Assembly (NCBI GenBank): GCA_047623555.1
Contig: JBLHMP010000025.1
Coordinates: 1 to 46,691 of the forward strand
Source: NORP181 sp047623555
GTDB lineage: Bacteria > Pseudomonadota > Alphaproteobacteria > Rhodobacterales > Rhodobacteraceae
DNA length: 46,691 nt
Direction of reading: 5' to 3'
Of this stretch, positions 15,887 through 24,472 are shown piece after piece. How positions within the stretch are numbered: the stretch's first letter is position 1; each line of letters begins with the position of its first letter. The notes below the pieces were generated by a model that worked only from the letters and a program-made list of their open reading frames with translations, did no database searches and was not told the DNA's origin. The position numbers and the translations under genes are program-made.

Positions 15887-17295
15887 GCGCGCAGCACCTC
15901 GCGCAGACGCAATTCGGCGATGCGTTCGACCTGTCGGCAGGCCTCGGCGAATTCGGTGTCACGGTCGTTTTCAAGGCGCCGTTGAAAGGCCGCCATGATC
16001 GACGCTTTGGTATTGTCGCGCACCGCGATGATGAACGGAAAGCCAAACTTTTCCGTATAGGCATCGTTCCGCGCCACAAACCCGGCGCGTTCTTCATCGG
16101 TCAGCGCGTCCAGCCCGGCATCCGCCTGTTCAGCGGTTGATTCCGCCGTCAACCGTTTGGCCTGCGCCAGTTTCCCGGCCAAATCCGGGTGTGCCGTCAG
16201 CACGCCCAAACGTTCCGGCTCAGACGCCGATCGGAACATGCGGGCCAAAGCGTTGTGTAAGCCCCCTGCCGTGTCATGCGCGGCGCCAAGTTCCAGATCA
16301 AAGGCGCGTTCGGCGATCCATGTCGAATGTTCAAAGATGCCGCCATAGCTGGCAACAAACACGTCCCGTTCCATCTGTGATGGGCGTGGCGCGTCCACTG
16401 GCGGGTGTTCATTCGCCCAATGCTCAGCAATCTGCTGACGGGTGGCAAACCAGACCTCAGAATGGCCCTGCGCGTATTCAAGGAACCGTTTCAACGCCAT
16501 CACCCGCCCGGGACGTCCGATCAAACGGCAATGTAGCCCGATTGACAACATCTTGGCCTGGCCTTCGTCGCCTTCGGCATACAGCGCGTCAAAACTATCC
16601 TTGAGATAGGTATAAAACTGATCGCCCGAATTGAAGCCCTGCGGCGTCGCAAAGCGCATGTCGTTGCAATCCAGCGTATAGGGCACGATCAGCTGATCGC
16701 GCGTCCCATAGCGGCACCAATACGGCAGATCATCCGAATAGACGTCGGCGACATAGTCAAACCCGCCTTCTTCGGCCACCAGACGCACGGTGTTTGTTGA
16801 GCAGCGCCCGGTGTACCAGCCGGTTGGCCGCGTGCCGACAACCTCGGTGTGCAGGCGAATCGCCTCAATCAGATCGGCGCGTTCTACGTCATCACTGGCA
16901 TCTTTGTATTCGACCCATTTCAACCCGTGACTGGCGATATCCCAATTTGCCGACTTCATCGCCGCCACCTGATCGGGCGACCGTGCCAATGCGGTGGCAA
17001 CGCCGTAAACCGTGATCGGCACATCCTTTAGCAACCGATGCAATCGCCAGAATCCAGCACGCGCGCCGTATTCATAGATTGATTCCATGTTCCAATGCCG
17101 CTGGCCCGGCCACGCCGCAGCGCCGACGATCTCGGACAAAAATGCCTCGGATGCGGCATCACCATGCAGGATGTTATTCTCGCCACCCTCTTCATAGTTC
17201 ATCACAATCTGGACGGCAATTTTGGCGCCATTGGGCCATTTTGGATCAGGAGGATTGGCGCCATAACCAATCATGTCGCGCGGGTATCTGTTCAC
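15883..17295 (-). CDS. puuE: Bifunctional PuuE-type allantoinase / OHCU decarboxylase (UraD) fusion
   Basis: 470 aa from the GTG at 17295, chosen over an in-frame TTG at 17307 because GAGG lies six bases before it and PuuE proteins begin close to NRYPRDM. Residues about 1-300 form the cofactor-free polysaccharide-deacetylase-like allantoinase (MNYEEGGE, ASHGLKW, GWYTGRCS). Residues about 310-470 form OHCU decarboxylase (ASYGGIFEHSTWIAERA, LTAHPDLAGKLA with the catalytic His, then STAEQADAGL). Together they convert OHCU to S-allantoin and allantoin to allantoate. Fusions of these two are known in several bacteria; the fusion is read directly from the uninterrupted frame. Confidence 0.93.
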   Translation of the reverse strand: MNRYPRDMIGYGANPPDPKWPNGAKIAVQIVMNYEEGGENNILHGDAASEAFLSEIVGAAAWPGQRHWNMESIYEYGARAGFWRLHRLLKDVPITVYGVATALARSPDQVAAMKSANWDIASHGLKWVEYKDASDDVERADLIEAIRLHTEVVGTRPTGWYTGRCSTNTVRLVAEEGGFDYVADVYSDDLPYWCRYGTRDQLIVPYTLDCNDMRFATPQGFNSGDQFYTYLKDSFDALYAEGDEGQAKMLSIGLHCRLIGRPGRVMALKRFLEYAQGHSEVWFATRQQIAEHWANEHPPVDAPRPSQMERDVFVASYGGIFEHSTWIAERAFDLELGAAHDTAGGLHNALARMFRSASEPERLGVLTAHPDLAGKLAQAKRLTAESTAEQADAGLDALTDEERAGFVARNDAYTEKFGFPFIIAVRDNTKASIMAAFQRRLENDRDTEFAEACRQVERIAELRLREVLRA

Positions 17296-17447
17296 ATCGG
17301 GCCTCAAATTTGATTACCTGTTTTTACCATAGTAAATCAGAACAATGGCCCGGTTTATCAAATAATCCCAAATACACTGTCAAACATGCTGCATTTGCCA
17401 AAGTTTCCGCAATGCGCCACACCACTTGCAACAATAGGAGGCATAAA

Positions 17448-17801
17448 ATGACCGGCTATCTTACCACCCATGTTCTGGACACAGCCCGCGGATGCCCGGC
17501 CAGGGGCCTGCGCATTGATCTCGTGAGGATTGAGGGATCGGTCCGCACCCAGATCCGCACATTATATACCAATGCCGATGGGCGCACGGATGAACAGATC
17601 CTACCGGCGGATGAATTCATTATCGGCACCTATGAGCTGGTGTTCCATGCCGGTGCCTATCTGGACGCCTGTGGCGTGCCCCCGGAAAGCCCGCGTTTTC
17701 TCGATGAAATCCCGCTGCGGTTTGGTATGTCAGAAGCGGCCCACTATCATGTACCGCTTTTGTTGTCGCCCTTTAGCTATTCGACGTACCGGGGCAGTTA
17801 A
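17448..17801 (+). CDS. uraH: 5-hydroxyisourate hydrolase (transthyretin-like)
   Basis: 117 aa from the ATG at 17448, preceded by AGGAGG. It has the N-terminal HVLDTARGCPARG motif with the first active-site His, an internal R (R50 region, RTLYTNADGR), HAGAYL and the C-terminal signature YRGS, all diagnostic of HIU hydrolase as opposed to transthyretin. It hydrolyses 5-hydroxyisourate to OHCU, between PuuD and the UraD domain. It diverges from the PuuE fusion gene with a 152-bp gap, and no signal peptide is present, so it is cytosolic. Confidence 0.95.
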   Translation: MTGYLTTHVLDTARGCPARGLRIDLVRIEGSVRTQIRTLYTNADGRTDEQILPADEFIIGTYELVFHAGAYLDACGVPPESPRFLDEIPLRFGMSEAAHYHVPLLLSPFSYSTYRGS

Positions 17802-17816
17802 TCCCTAGGCCATCGT

Positions 17817-18215
17817 CTAGGCCATCGTCGCCATCAGTACCGAATAGGCAATATACAGCGTTGATAATGTGCTCATCAGAAACGCCGGGACGCGAATAAA
17901 CCGGATACCTGTGTAGTAGAGCACCGCAAATGCAGTCCGCCCCAGAACAAACAGCAGCGCCGCCATTTCCGGCCCTGCGCCTTGCAGCCCGGTGAACGCG
18001 GCCGCCGCCAAGATCGGCACCCCATACGAGGCCGATTCGACATGGTTCTGATAGGTTCGTTGAACGCGCAGCCCCAGCGCTGACTTCTCAACGGTTTTAC
18101 GATTGGCCGAAAATCCAAACCCAAACCCTTGGGTCGCGTAAGTATAGAATATCTCGTTTCCGATCAGGACCAGGGACAAAAGCCCATACAGAGTAAGCGC
18201 AGTGATAAATGACAT
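17817..18215 (-). CDS. MAPEG-family membrane protein
   Basis: 132 aa from the ATG at 18215, with AAGGAA upstream; the longer open frame begins too early. Four membrane helices are visible: residues 4-22, about 60-75 (ASYGVPILAAAAFTGLQ), about 82-100 (EMAALLFVLGRTAFAVLYY) and 108-130. The short loop NRKTVEKSALGLRVQRTYQNHVES between helices one and two, with ERxxxNxxE-like spacing (QRTYQNHVE), is the MAPEG hallmark. Family members are membrane glutathione-dependent enzymes or relatives. It diverges from a TetR gene, with a palindrome between them, so it is probably that regulator's target. Confidence 0.85.
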   Translation of the reverse strand: MSFITALTLYGLLSLVLIGNEIFYTYATQGFGFGFSANRKTVEKSALGLRVQRTYQNHVESASYGVPILAAAAFTGLQGAGPEMAALLFVLGRTAFAVLYYTGIRFIRVPAFLMSTLSTLYIAYSVLMATMA

Positions 18216-18296
18216 ATAGATGTTCCTTTTGATTGTTGTGTGAACCCAACGGCGCGTATTTCCCTTGTTATGCAGGGGTGCAGGTCTCATTATATC

Positions 18297-18327
18297 CGTA
18301 TGGATAGAAATAATATCTATCCATACG
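18297..18327. promoter_or_regulatory. Perfect palindrome, predicted TetR operator
   Basis: CGTATGGATAGA (18297-18308) and TCTATCCATACG (18316-18327) are exact inverted repeats of 12 bases around a 7-base spacer AATAATA. The site is centred in the 143-bp gap between the MAPEG gene and the divergent TetR gene, 31 bp before the TetR start, suited to repress both promoters. Confidence 0.8.
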
Positions 18328-18358
18328 ACTAGCAATTGCAACAATACGGTGCGCGATA

Positions 18359-18946
18359 ATGGCCCGATCACGAAAAATTGAACCGCAGGCGGCGATGGAT
18401 GCGGCCATGGCGATGTTCTGGAAACACGGGTTTTGCAATCTTGGCACCCGCCAGCTTGAGGCCGAAACCGGCATCACCCGGTTCACGTTGCAAACCACCT
18501 ATGGCGGTAAAATGGCGTTGTACCTAAATACGCTCGACGCCTATCTGGACCAGCTAGAAACGTCCGGGCTGCTACAGGGTATCGACGATGATCTGCACGG
18601 CATTGCCGTGTTTTTTGAACGGCGGGCCAATGCCTCGGTACTGCCCGAAAGCTCAAAATATGGCTGTTTGGTGCTGAATGCGGTGATCGAATTCGCCTCA
18701 ATCAACGACGATATAAACCAAAGGATCACGCGATATCTGACAATACTGCGCAGTGGATTTCGCGTCGGCCTGGCAAATTCTTTGGGCGACCAAAGCGCCG
18801 CTGAAAGACAAAATATTGACCAGAAAACCGAGGTTCTGCTGGCCGCCGCCCTGGGCCTAAATGTCATCATCCGGGCCGCTACAGACACCAACGCCGGACA
18901 GGCCATGGCCTGCTCTATCGCCCAAATGGTGCGCGACTGGGGCTAA
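18359..18946 (+). CDS. TetR/AcrR-family transcriptional regulator
   Basis: 195 aa. The N-terminal helix-turn-helix covers residues about 8-55 (AAMDAAMAMFWKHGFCNLGTRQLEAETGITRFTLQTTYGGKMALY in segments), and the C-terminal ligand domain resembles the TetR_C branch seen in AcrR proteins (SSKYGCLVLNAVIEFA). It diverges from the MAPEG gene, with a perfect 31-bp palindrome between them, so autoregulation and repression of the MAPEG gene are expected. The stop codon overlaps the stop of the convergent oxidoreductase gene by the shared bases 18944-18945 (CTAA at 18943-18946). The inducer is unknown. Confidence 0.9.
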   Translation: MARSRKIEPQAAMDAAMAMFWKHGFCNLGTRQLEAETGITRFTLQTTYGGKMALYLNTLDAYLDQLETSGLLQGIDDDLHGIAVFFERRANASVLPESSKYGCLVLNAVIEFASINDDINQRITRYLTILRSGFRVGLANSLGDQSAAERQNIDQKTEVLLAAALGLNVIIRAATDTNAGQAMACSIAQMVRDWG

Positions 18947-20139
18947 AGACCGGGTTTAAAATCCGTCTTGTAACGCGTTTCTGCCGCTAATTCGCCAATT
19001 GCGGCTATGGCACCCAGCCGCCCCAATTCATCCGAACTTTTCGCCGCGGTCCCATTGCCACCCGTCAGCGCAATAATCCGCTCAGATTGAGGATATATCA
19101 GCGGCTTTCCATTGGGCGTATAGGACGTCACGCAACTGCCCGATGTGATCGACTGAAACCTAAGATCGGGCATCACGTCTAACAGCATATTCGCCAGCGC
19201 ATCCCGCTCGGCGGGATCACCCGTTGTGCGAAACCAGTCCTTGATATCCGAAACACTGTCTAAAACCGTATCAACCGGCCCGCCGCCCAGTTTCAACCAG
19301 TGTTTACCGTCTGCATAGGCCAGCGGCGGCAACACATAAATGTCGGTGGCCCCGTCAGGCGAGCCATAAATCAGCGACGGCATATGACGTAGGCGCGCGG
19401 CCTCTTCGGCGTCAATCTCAAAGAACGCGACAGTCCGGGCAAATGTGATCAACTCAATCGGCTGAGGCAGTAAATCTTTGGCCTTGGAAAATGGCCCGCA
19501 GGCAACAATAACCTTCTCGGCGTGATAAACCTGACCATCGGCGCAGCTCACCCGCACCCCACCACCGGTTTCATCGACACCGATCACTTCGCTGCGGATC
19601 AACCTCGCCCCGGATCGCGTCGCGGCCATGATCTGCGCCTGCACATGATCGCGAGGATTCACATAACCCGCACCCTTCGCCTCATAAAGACCAACAATTC
19701 CCTCGGGAAACGCAAAATATGAAAACGCCTTGGCCAATTCCGCTCCTTGATAGCGATCAAATTCAACCGAATGCGCCGTGCCAACCTGCTCGCAATCTCG
19801 CACAAAACCACTATGCGGCCCAACCTCGGGCCCGACCATCAATGACCCCACCTCATGGAAAAACCGATGCCCCGATGCCTGTTCAATCTCGCCATACCGG
19901 GCAATCGATTGCATGGCAAAGCGCGACCAGTCCGCATCCCGATCCAGCGCCCGTGTGATCCTCGCTTGGTCATAGTGACTGGCAAACACCCCGGGATGAC
20001 TCGCCTTCTGCTCGGGCTCCGCAGGCCCAATAAGCGCCACATCCAACCCCATAAGCGCCAGATGCCGCGCCGCCGCGCTTCCCATCATTCCAGCCCCAAC
20101 AACGATGACATCAAAGCCACCACATCTTCCAGTTTCCAT
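18943..20139 (-). CDS. FAD-dependent amine oxidoreductase, monomeric sarcosine oxidase/MTOX-like
   Basis: 398 aa, the length of monomeric sarcosine oxidases. The N-terminal FAD-binding motif is VIVVGAGMMGSAAARHLALMG (about residues 10-30). A later cysteine in GSCVTSYTPNGKPLI sits where sarcosine oxidase and N-methyltryptophan oxidase attach FAD covalently, and TGGNGTAAKSS near the end completes the FAD site. It probably oxidises a secondary or primary amine or amino acid with oxygen, giving peroxide; the amine cannot be named. The RBS (GGGGA, five bases before the ATG) is supplied by a 19-bp repeat also found at 37882. It follows LysR on the same strand, but a hairpin separates them. Confidence 0.82.
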   Translation of the reverse strand: METGRCGGFDVIVVGAGMMGSAAARHLALMGLDVALIGPAEPEQKASHPGVFASHYDQARITRALDRDADWSRFAMQSIARYGEIEQASGHRFFHEVGSLMVGPEVGPHSGFVRDCEQVGTAHSVEFDRYQGAELAKAFSYFAFPEGIVGLYEAKGAGYVNPRDHVQAQIMAATRSGARLIRSEVIGVDETGGGVRVSCADGQVYHAEKVIVACGPFSKAKDLLPQPIELITFARTVAFFEIDAEEAARLRHMPSLIYGSPDGATDIYVLPPLAYADGKHWLKLGGGPVDTVLDSVSDIKDWFRTTGDPAERDALANMLLDVMPDLRFQSITSGSCVTSYTPNGKPLIYPQSERIIALTGGNGTAAKSSDELGRLGAIAAIGELAAETRYKTDFKPGL

Positions 20140-20158
20140 AAATATCCCCGCCGGAGGC
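20140..20158. repeat. 19-bp dispersed element, copy 1
   Basis: AAATATCCCCGCCGGAGGC, identical to 37882-37900. Here it abuts the start codon of the amine oxidase gene, and on the minus strand its GGGGA serves as that gene's ribosome-binding site. I recall similar short elements as frequent between genes in Rhodobacteraceae; a genome count would settle this. Confidence 0.7.
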
Positions 20159-20194
20159 CAAACCTTTTTCAGGATGAAAAAGAAAATATCTCGT

Positions 20195-20214
20195 GCTGAA
20201 CCTCTAGGTTCGGC
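20195..20214 (-). terminator. Terminator-like hairpin after the LysR gene
   Basis: GCTGAACC (20195-20202), loop TCTA, GGTTCGGC (20207-20214): an 8-bp stem with one G-U pair. On the minus strand it lies directly after the LysR stop codon, and T-rich sequence (TATTTTCTTTTTC) follows about five bases later. It should separate LysR from the amine oxidase gene transcriptionally. Confidence 0.6.
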
Positions 20215-21150
20215 TCATTTCAATATCCCGCGCACCTGAACCTCGGCCGCTTTGACAATCCGCCCGACCCGCTGTGTCATATGATCCATAAACAACCGGG
20301 TTTTGGGGTCCTGATGACGGCGATGCGTATACAAACACGCCATCTGCACCGGCACAGGGGGCGTTTCTTCCGCCACCGGAACCAGCCGCCCCGCCAATAG
20401 ATGCTCGGCCACCTCAAACACCGGTTTTAGCGCAACCCCCTGCCCCATCAACGCCCAATCGGTCAACACCTCGCCATCGTCACATTCATAGCGCCCCGAA
20501 ACCGCAAACCGTTGCGGACCATCTGGCGTCATCAACCGCCATTGAAATTCGGTTGCTCCGGGAAAGCGCAGGTTCAGGCACTCGTGCTTACCCGCCACCA
20601 AATCTGCACCCGATACCGGATAACCGCGCTCGGCAACATAGGCCGGAGATGCACATAACACCCGCCGACAATCGGCAATCTTGCGAATCCGCAGGTTGCT
20701 GTCTTCGGGCTCTCCCAGAAAAAATGCCATATCAAGACCCTCGGTGGTCAGATCCACCGTCCGATCACTTAGCCGCAACCGCACTTCAATATCCGGGTAT
20801 TCCGCCAAAAACCCTGGCACCTGAGGCGCCACCAACCGCCGCCCGACCCCCAAAGGGGCTGCCACATATAACGACCCGCGCGGGTTATCCGTTAAGTTGA
20901 CAACATTGGCCTCGGCGTCATCCACCGCCTCAAGGACCGCACAGGCGCCGCCGTAAAACGCCTTGCCCTGCTCAGTCGCCGACAGGTTTCGCGTGGTCCG
21001 CTGGAACAGCCGGACGTTCAGATGATCCTCAAGCTGGGAAATCCGCGCCGATGTAACCGCAGGTGAAATGCGCATGTCACGGCCCGCCGCAGACATGCTC
21101 CCCAACTCATAGACGCGCACAAAGGTTCTGATATTATCAAGATAAGACAT
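20215..21150 (-). CDS. LysR-family regulator, probably of purine catabolism
   Basis: 311 aa. The N-terminal helix-turn-helix covers residues about 5-62 (FVRVYELGSMSAAGRDMRISPAVTSARISQLEDHL), followed by LFQRTTRNLSATEQGKAFY, the pattern of the CrgA/DhcR-like LysR group. The effector domain begins at RGSLYVAAPLGVGR (about residue 90). It diverges from puuD with a 93-bp gap, so it most likely senses a purine intermediate and controls puuD and possibly the puuE/allA/permease operon. The effector is not visible from sequence. Confidence 0.9.
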   Translation of the reverse strand: MSYLDNIRTFVRVYELGSMSAAGRDMRISPAVTSARISQLEDHLNVRLFQRTTRNLSATEQGKAFYGGACAVLEAVDDAEANVVNLTDNPRGSLYVAAPLGVGRRLVAPQVPGFLAEYPDIEVRLRLSDRTVDLTTEGLDMAFFLGEPEDSNLRIRKIADCRRVLCASPAYVAERGYPVSGADLVAGKHECLNLRFPGATEFQWRLMTPDGPQRFAVSGRYECDDGEVLTDWALMGQGVALKPVFEVAEHLLAGRLVPVAEETPPVPVQMACLYTHRRHQDPKTRLFMDHMTQRVGRIVKAAEVQVRGILK

Positions 21151-21178
21151 TGTTCCGCATTTTTTGATACAGCTAGAA

Positions 21179-21192
21179 TATTATAGGTAATA
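21179..21192. promoter_or_regulatory. Short dyad in the LysR-puuD gap
   Basis: TATTA (21179-21183) and TAATA (21188-21192) form a small inverted repeat with a 4-base spacer between the divergent LysR and puuD genes. Placement fits a LysR-type box, but the arms are short and A/T rich, so this is tentative. Confidence 0.25.
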
Positions 21193-21243
21193 CTCAAGAA
21201 AATAGCTTTTGCCTAGTCTGGGCGAAATTAGGAGACTTTGGAC

Positions 21244-22473
21244 ATGTATGATCTGGCTGCATTCTGGGACTGGGGCGCGTTTGCTGTACGCTGGCTACAT
21301 GTCATCACCGCGATGGCTTGGATTGGCTCATCGTTTTATTTCATTGCGCTGGATTTAGGTCTGCGCAAATCCCCCGACCTGCCCGCAGGTGCCCACGGCG
21401 AAGAATGGCAGGTGCACGGCGGTGGCTTTTATCACATCCGCAAATACCTTGTTGCGCCCGCCGAAATGCCCGAACACCTGATCTGGTTCAAATGGGAGAG
21501 CTATTCAACATGGCTCAGCGGCGCTGCGCTGATGATGATCGTCTATTGGGCCGGCGCCGAACTGTTTCTGATTGATACAGCCAAGGCCGACCTGACGGTG
21601 TTTCAGGGCATCCTGATCTCGGCGGCCTCGCTGACCGTTGGCTGGATCATCTATGATTTCCTGTGCAAATCCAAACTGGGCGAACGCCCTACATTGCTGA
21701 TGGTGCTGCTGTTTGTGATGCTCATCGTCATGGGCTGGGGCTATAACCAAATCTTCACTGGCCGCGCCATGATGCTACATCTGGGGGCGTTTACCGCCAC
21801 CATCATGACGGCGAATGTGTTCTTTATCATCATGCCAAACCAGCGCATTGTTGTCGCCGATTTGCAGGCAGGGCGCACGCCTGATCCGAAATACGGCAAG
21901 ATCGCCAAACTGCGGTCGACCCATAACAATTACCTGACTTTGCCAGTTATTTTCCTGATGCTGTCAACGCATTATCCGCTGGCCTTTGCCACCGAATACA
22001 ACTGGGTCATTGCCAGCCTGGTGTTTCTGATGGGCGTCAGCATCCGCCATTATTTCAACTCAAAACACGCAGGCAAAGGCACGCCAAACTGGACGTGGCT
22101 GGTCACTACAGTGCTGTTCATCGCCATCGTCTGGCTGTCCACCGCATCCATGTACCGCCCCGTAGAAGAGGCCGAATTGCGCCCTCTAACCCCGTATGAG
22201 CAGCGCATGGCGTCCGCCGAAGGCTTTGAACAAGCCCATGAAATCGTTCTGGGCCACTGCTCCATGTGCCATTCCCGCGACCCCTATTGGGACGGCATTC
22301 TTTGGGCGCCAAAGGGCGTTCTGCTGGAAACCAAGGCCGATGTCGCGCGCAATGCCAAACTTATCTATCTGCAATCCGGGGTTACCCACGCTATGCCGCC
22401 CGCCAATGTCACCATGATGGCCCCCGAAGACCGCGACGCAATTGTACGCTGGTTCCGCGCCGCGCAGAGTTAG
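21244..22473 (+). CDS. puuD: Membrane-bound urate oxidase with C-terminal cytochrome c domain
   Basis: 409 aa from the ATG at 21244 (AGGAG nine bases upstream; the TTG at 21238 is too close to it). About residues 15-310 form the PuuD urate hydroxylase domain with eight or so membrane helices (WLHVITAMAWIGSSFYFIALD, then WFKWESYSTWLSGAALMMIVYW). The C-terminal 85 residues are a cytochrome c domain with haem-binding C339-S-M-C342-H343 and a later methionine (HAMPP) as possible axial ligand. It oxidises urate to 5-hydroxyisourate with electrons going to the respiratory chain instead of peroxide. It is the entry enzyme for UraH, the UraD-PuuE fusion and AllA nearby. Confidence 0.95.
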   Translation: MYDLAAFWDWGAFAVRWLHVITAMAWIGSSFYFIALDLGLRKSPDLPAGAHGEEWQVHGGGFYHIRKYLVAPAEMPEHLIWFKWESYSTWLSGAALMMIVYWAGAELFLIDTAKADLTVFQGILISAASLTVGWIIYDFLCKSKLGERPTLLMVLLFVMLIVMGWGYNQIFTGRAMMLHLGAFTATIMTANVFFIIMPNQRIVVADLQAGRTPDPKYGKIAKLRSTHNNYLTLPVIFLMLSTHYPLAFATEYNWVIASLVFLMGVSIRHYFNSKHAGKGTPNWTWLVTTVLFIAIVWLSTASMYRPVEEAELRPLTPYEQRMASAEGFEQAHEIVLGHCSMCHSRDPYWDGILWAPKGVLLETKADVARNAKLIYLQSGVTHAMPPANVTMMAPEDRDAIVRWFRAAQS

Positions 22474-22675
22474 GCCGACCGGAGATCCGACAGCACGAAG
22501 CTGTATGGAAAAACGCGCTAATATTACCAGAAAGCGGTCAATACACCGAATTTCCAATATATCCCCTCTGCAATTGCATGCTATAAATCAGCCAAGCTGC
22601 ATGTCGCAGACGAATTTCTGTGCGACACACGTTCAATGCGACAGACAGCATCCGGGGCAAATACTGAGGCGGGCA

Positions 22676-24472
22676 ATGCGATTACGAGGCCGAAGCACGA
22701 TCTTTTTGGGCGGTCTTTTGGCCGCTTTTCTGGGCTTTGCCCCCATGATGGCCACGGCGGTTGAGGCAACTCTGACCGCCCAGGGTGCCCCTGAAAAACT
22801 CGTCAAACGGCTGACAAATGCGTCCCTATCGCTCGCCGCTGATGAGAAAAATCTGACAACATCACAGGAATTATTGGCCGCCGCGTTGTCGGATTATCAT
22901 ACCCTGGTTCAGGTGCTGTATGACGAAGGCTATTTTGGCCCGGTCGTCCACATTCGCGTCAACGGGCGCGAAGCGGCGGGCATTCCGCCACTGCACCCGC
23001 CTGCGACCATCAGCAAAATCGACATTTCAGTTGCCACCGGCCCGCTGTTTCACTTTGGTCAGGCCGCGGTGACGCCGCTGGCACCGGGCACCGAATTGCC
23101 TGACGGCTATCGGCGCGATCAAACGGCGACGACCGGGCTCATACAGGACGCGGCGCGCACCGGGGTTGCCGGATGGCGCAACCAAGGGCACGCGCTGGCG
23201 GATGTGTCCGGGCAAAAGATCACAGTCCGACACCAGCAGGCCGTTTTGGACGCGGAAATTCGCCTTGCCCCCGGGCCAAGACTGCGATTTGGCGTGCTAA
23301 AAGCACCAGATAATTCCGACGTTCGCCCCGACGCCATATCCCGCATCGCCGCGTTCCCCACCGGCGAAGAATACAGTCCCGACAAGGTGCAGAACGTCAG
23401 CACCCGCCTGCGCCGCGCCGGAGCGTTTTCATCCGTCAGCCTGAAACAGGCCAAAACCGCCAACCCCGATGGCACTCTGGATTTTGTGGTTGATGTTGTT
23501 GATAACAAACCACGACGCATCAGTTTTGGCATCGAAATATCATCGGATCAGGGCATTGACCTGTCCACCAAATGGATTCACCGCAACCTGTGGGGCGGCG
23601 CAGAACGGCTGCAACTCGAAGCCCGCATCAGCAACATTTCCTCAAGCCAGGACATAGATGCCCGGCTGGCCTTTCGGCTGGATCGACCCGGCATTTTGGG
23701 CGCAGATTCAGACCTGTTCTATCTCGGCTCTATCGAGCGGTTGGACGAAACCAATTATACCGCCGACGTGGCGCTGCTTGCGATTGGCGCGCGGCGGGTG
23801 TTTTCCGATAATTTCTACGCCGAGGTGGCTCTTTCGCCGAGCTATAGCAAGGTCAATGATGCTTACGGCAAACGGACTTTCCGGCTCATCTCACTTTTGG
23901 GACGGGCCGAGCTTGATCATCGGGACAACAAAATCGACGCCCACAAGGGCTATTATCTGGATACCCGGGTAACGCCGTTTCTGGGGTTGGCGGGGTCTGC
24001 ATCCGGCATTTCGCTGAAATTGGATGGCCGTGGTTATATTCCTTTAGGCCGCTCTGTGGTGCTGGCCGGGCGCATTCAAATCGGCTCAATCGGCGGTGCA
24101 AGCCTGCCCAATATTACCCCGCAATACCTGTTTTATTCCGGCGGCGCCGAAACCGTCCGGGGCCAGCCCTATGAATCGCTGGGCATTCCAGTTGGCACAA
24201 ATACATCGGGCGGCCGGTCGTTGCTGGCGTTGTCGGCAGAAATCCGAACCCATGTGACCGAAAAGATCTCGATCGTCGGGTTTTATGATTTTGGCGCGGT
24301 GAGTGCCGGATCTTTTGTTAATGCAAGCTCAGAAAGCCACTCTGGGGCCGGGATTGGCCTGCGGTATGATGTGGCCGGGATTGGGCCGATCAGGTTTGAT
24401 ATTGCCGCCCCGGTATCAGGCACAACCGGTGACGGTGTGCAGTTTTATGTCGGCATCGGACAGGCGTTTTGA
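22676..24472 (+). CDS. tamA: TamA, outer-membrane BamA-family assembly factor
   Basis: 598 aa from the ATG at 22676 (GAGG six bases upstream); a longer in-frame extension from 22442 overlaps puuD and lacks a signal sequence. An N-terminal signal peptide (TIFLGGLLAAFLGFAPMMATAVEA) is followed by POTRA domains (about residues 30-270) and a 16-strand Omp85 barrel beginning near KPRRISFGIEISSDQG, with an AETVRGQPYES segment (VRGY/F-like motif in the barrel lumen) and a C-terminal phenylalanine (VGIGQAF). It works with TamB, encoded next and overlapping by four bases, in moving autotransporters or phospholipids to the outer membrane. Confidence 0.93.
   Translation: MRLRGRSTIFLGGLLAAFLGFAPMMATAVEATLTAQGAPEKLVKRLTNASLSLAADEKNLTTSQELLAAALSDYHTLVQVLYDEGYFGPVVHIRVNGREAAGIPPLHPPATISKIDISVATGPLFHFGQAAVTPLAPGTELPDGYRRDQTATTGLIQDAARTGVAGWRNQGHALADVSGQKITVRHQQAVLDAEIRLAPGPRLRFGVLKAPDNSDVRPDAISRIAAFPTGEEYSPDKVQNVSTRLRRAGAFSSVSLKQAKTANPDGTLDFVVDVVDNKPRRISFGIEISSDQGIDLSTKWIHRNLWGGAERLQLEARISNISSSQDIDARLAFRLDRPGILGADSDLFYLGSIERLDETNYTADVALLAIGARRVFSDNFYAEVALSPSYSKVNDAYGKRTFRLISLLGRAELDHRDNKIDAHKGYYLDTRVTPFLGLAGSASGISLKLDGRGYIPLGRSVVLAGRIQIGSIGGASLPNITPQYLFYSGGAETVRGQPYESLGIPVGTNTSGGRSLLALSAEIRTHVTEKISIVGFYDFGAVSAGSFVNASSESHSGAGIGLRYDVAGIGPIRFDIAAPVSGTTGDGVQFYVGIGQAF

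Noticed and set aside
17312..17338. TGATTAC and GTAAATCA inverted repeat in the puuE-uraH gap
   Set aside because: Imperfect and without a second copy near puuD or the permease; could be chance, so not called as an operator.
22442..22675. Upstream extension of tamA overlapping puuD
   Set aside because: The extension has no signal peptide, and a GAGG site plus signal peptide start at 22676.
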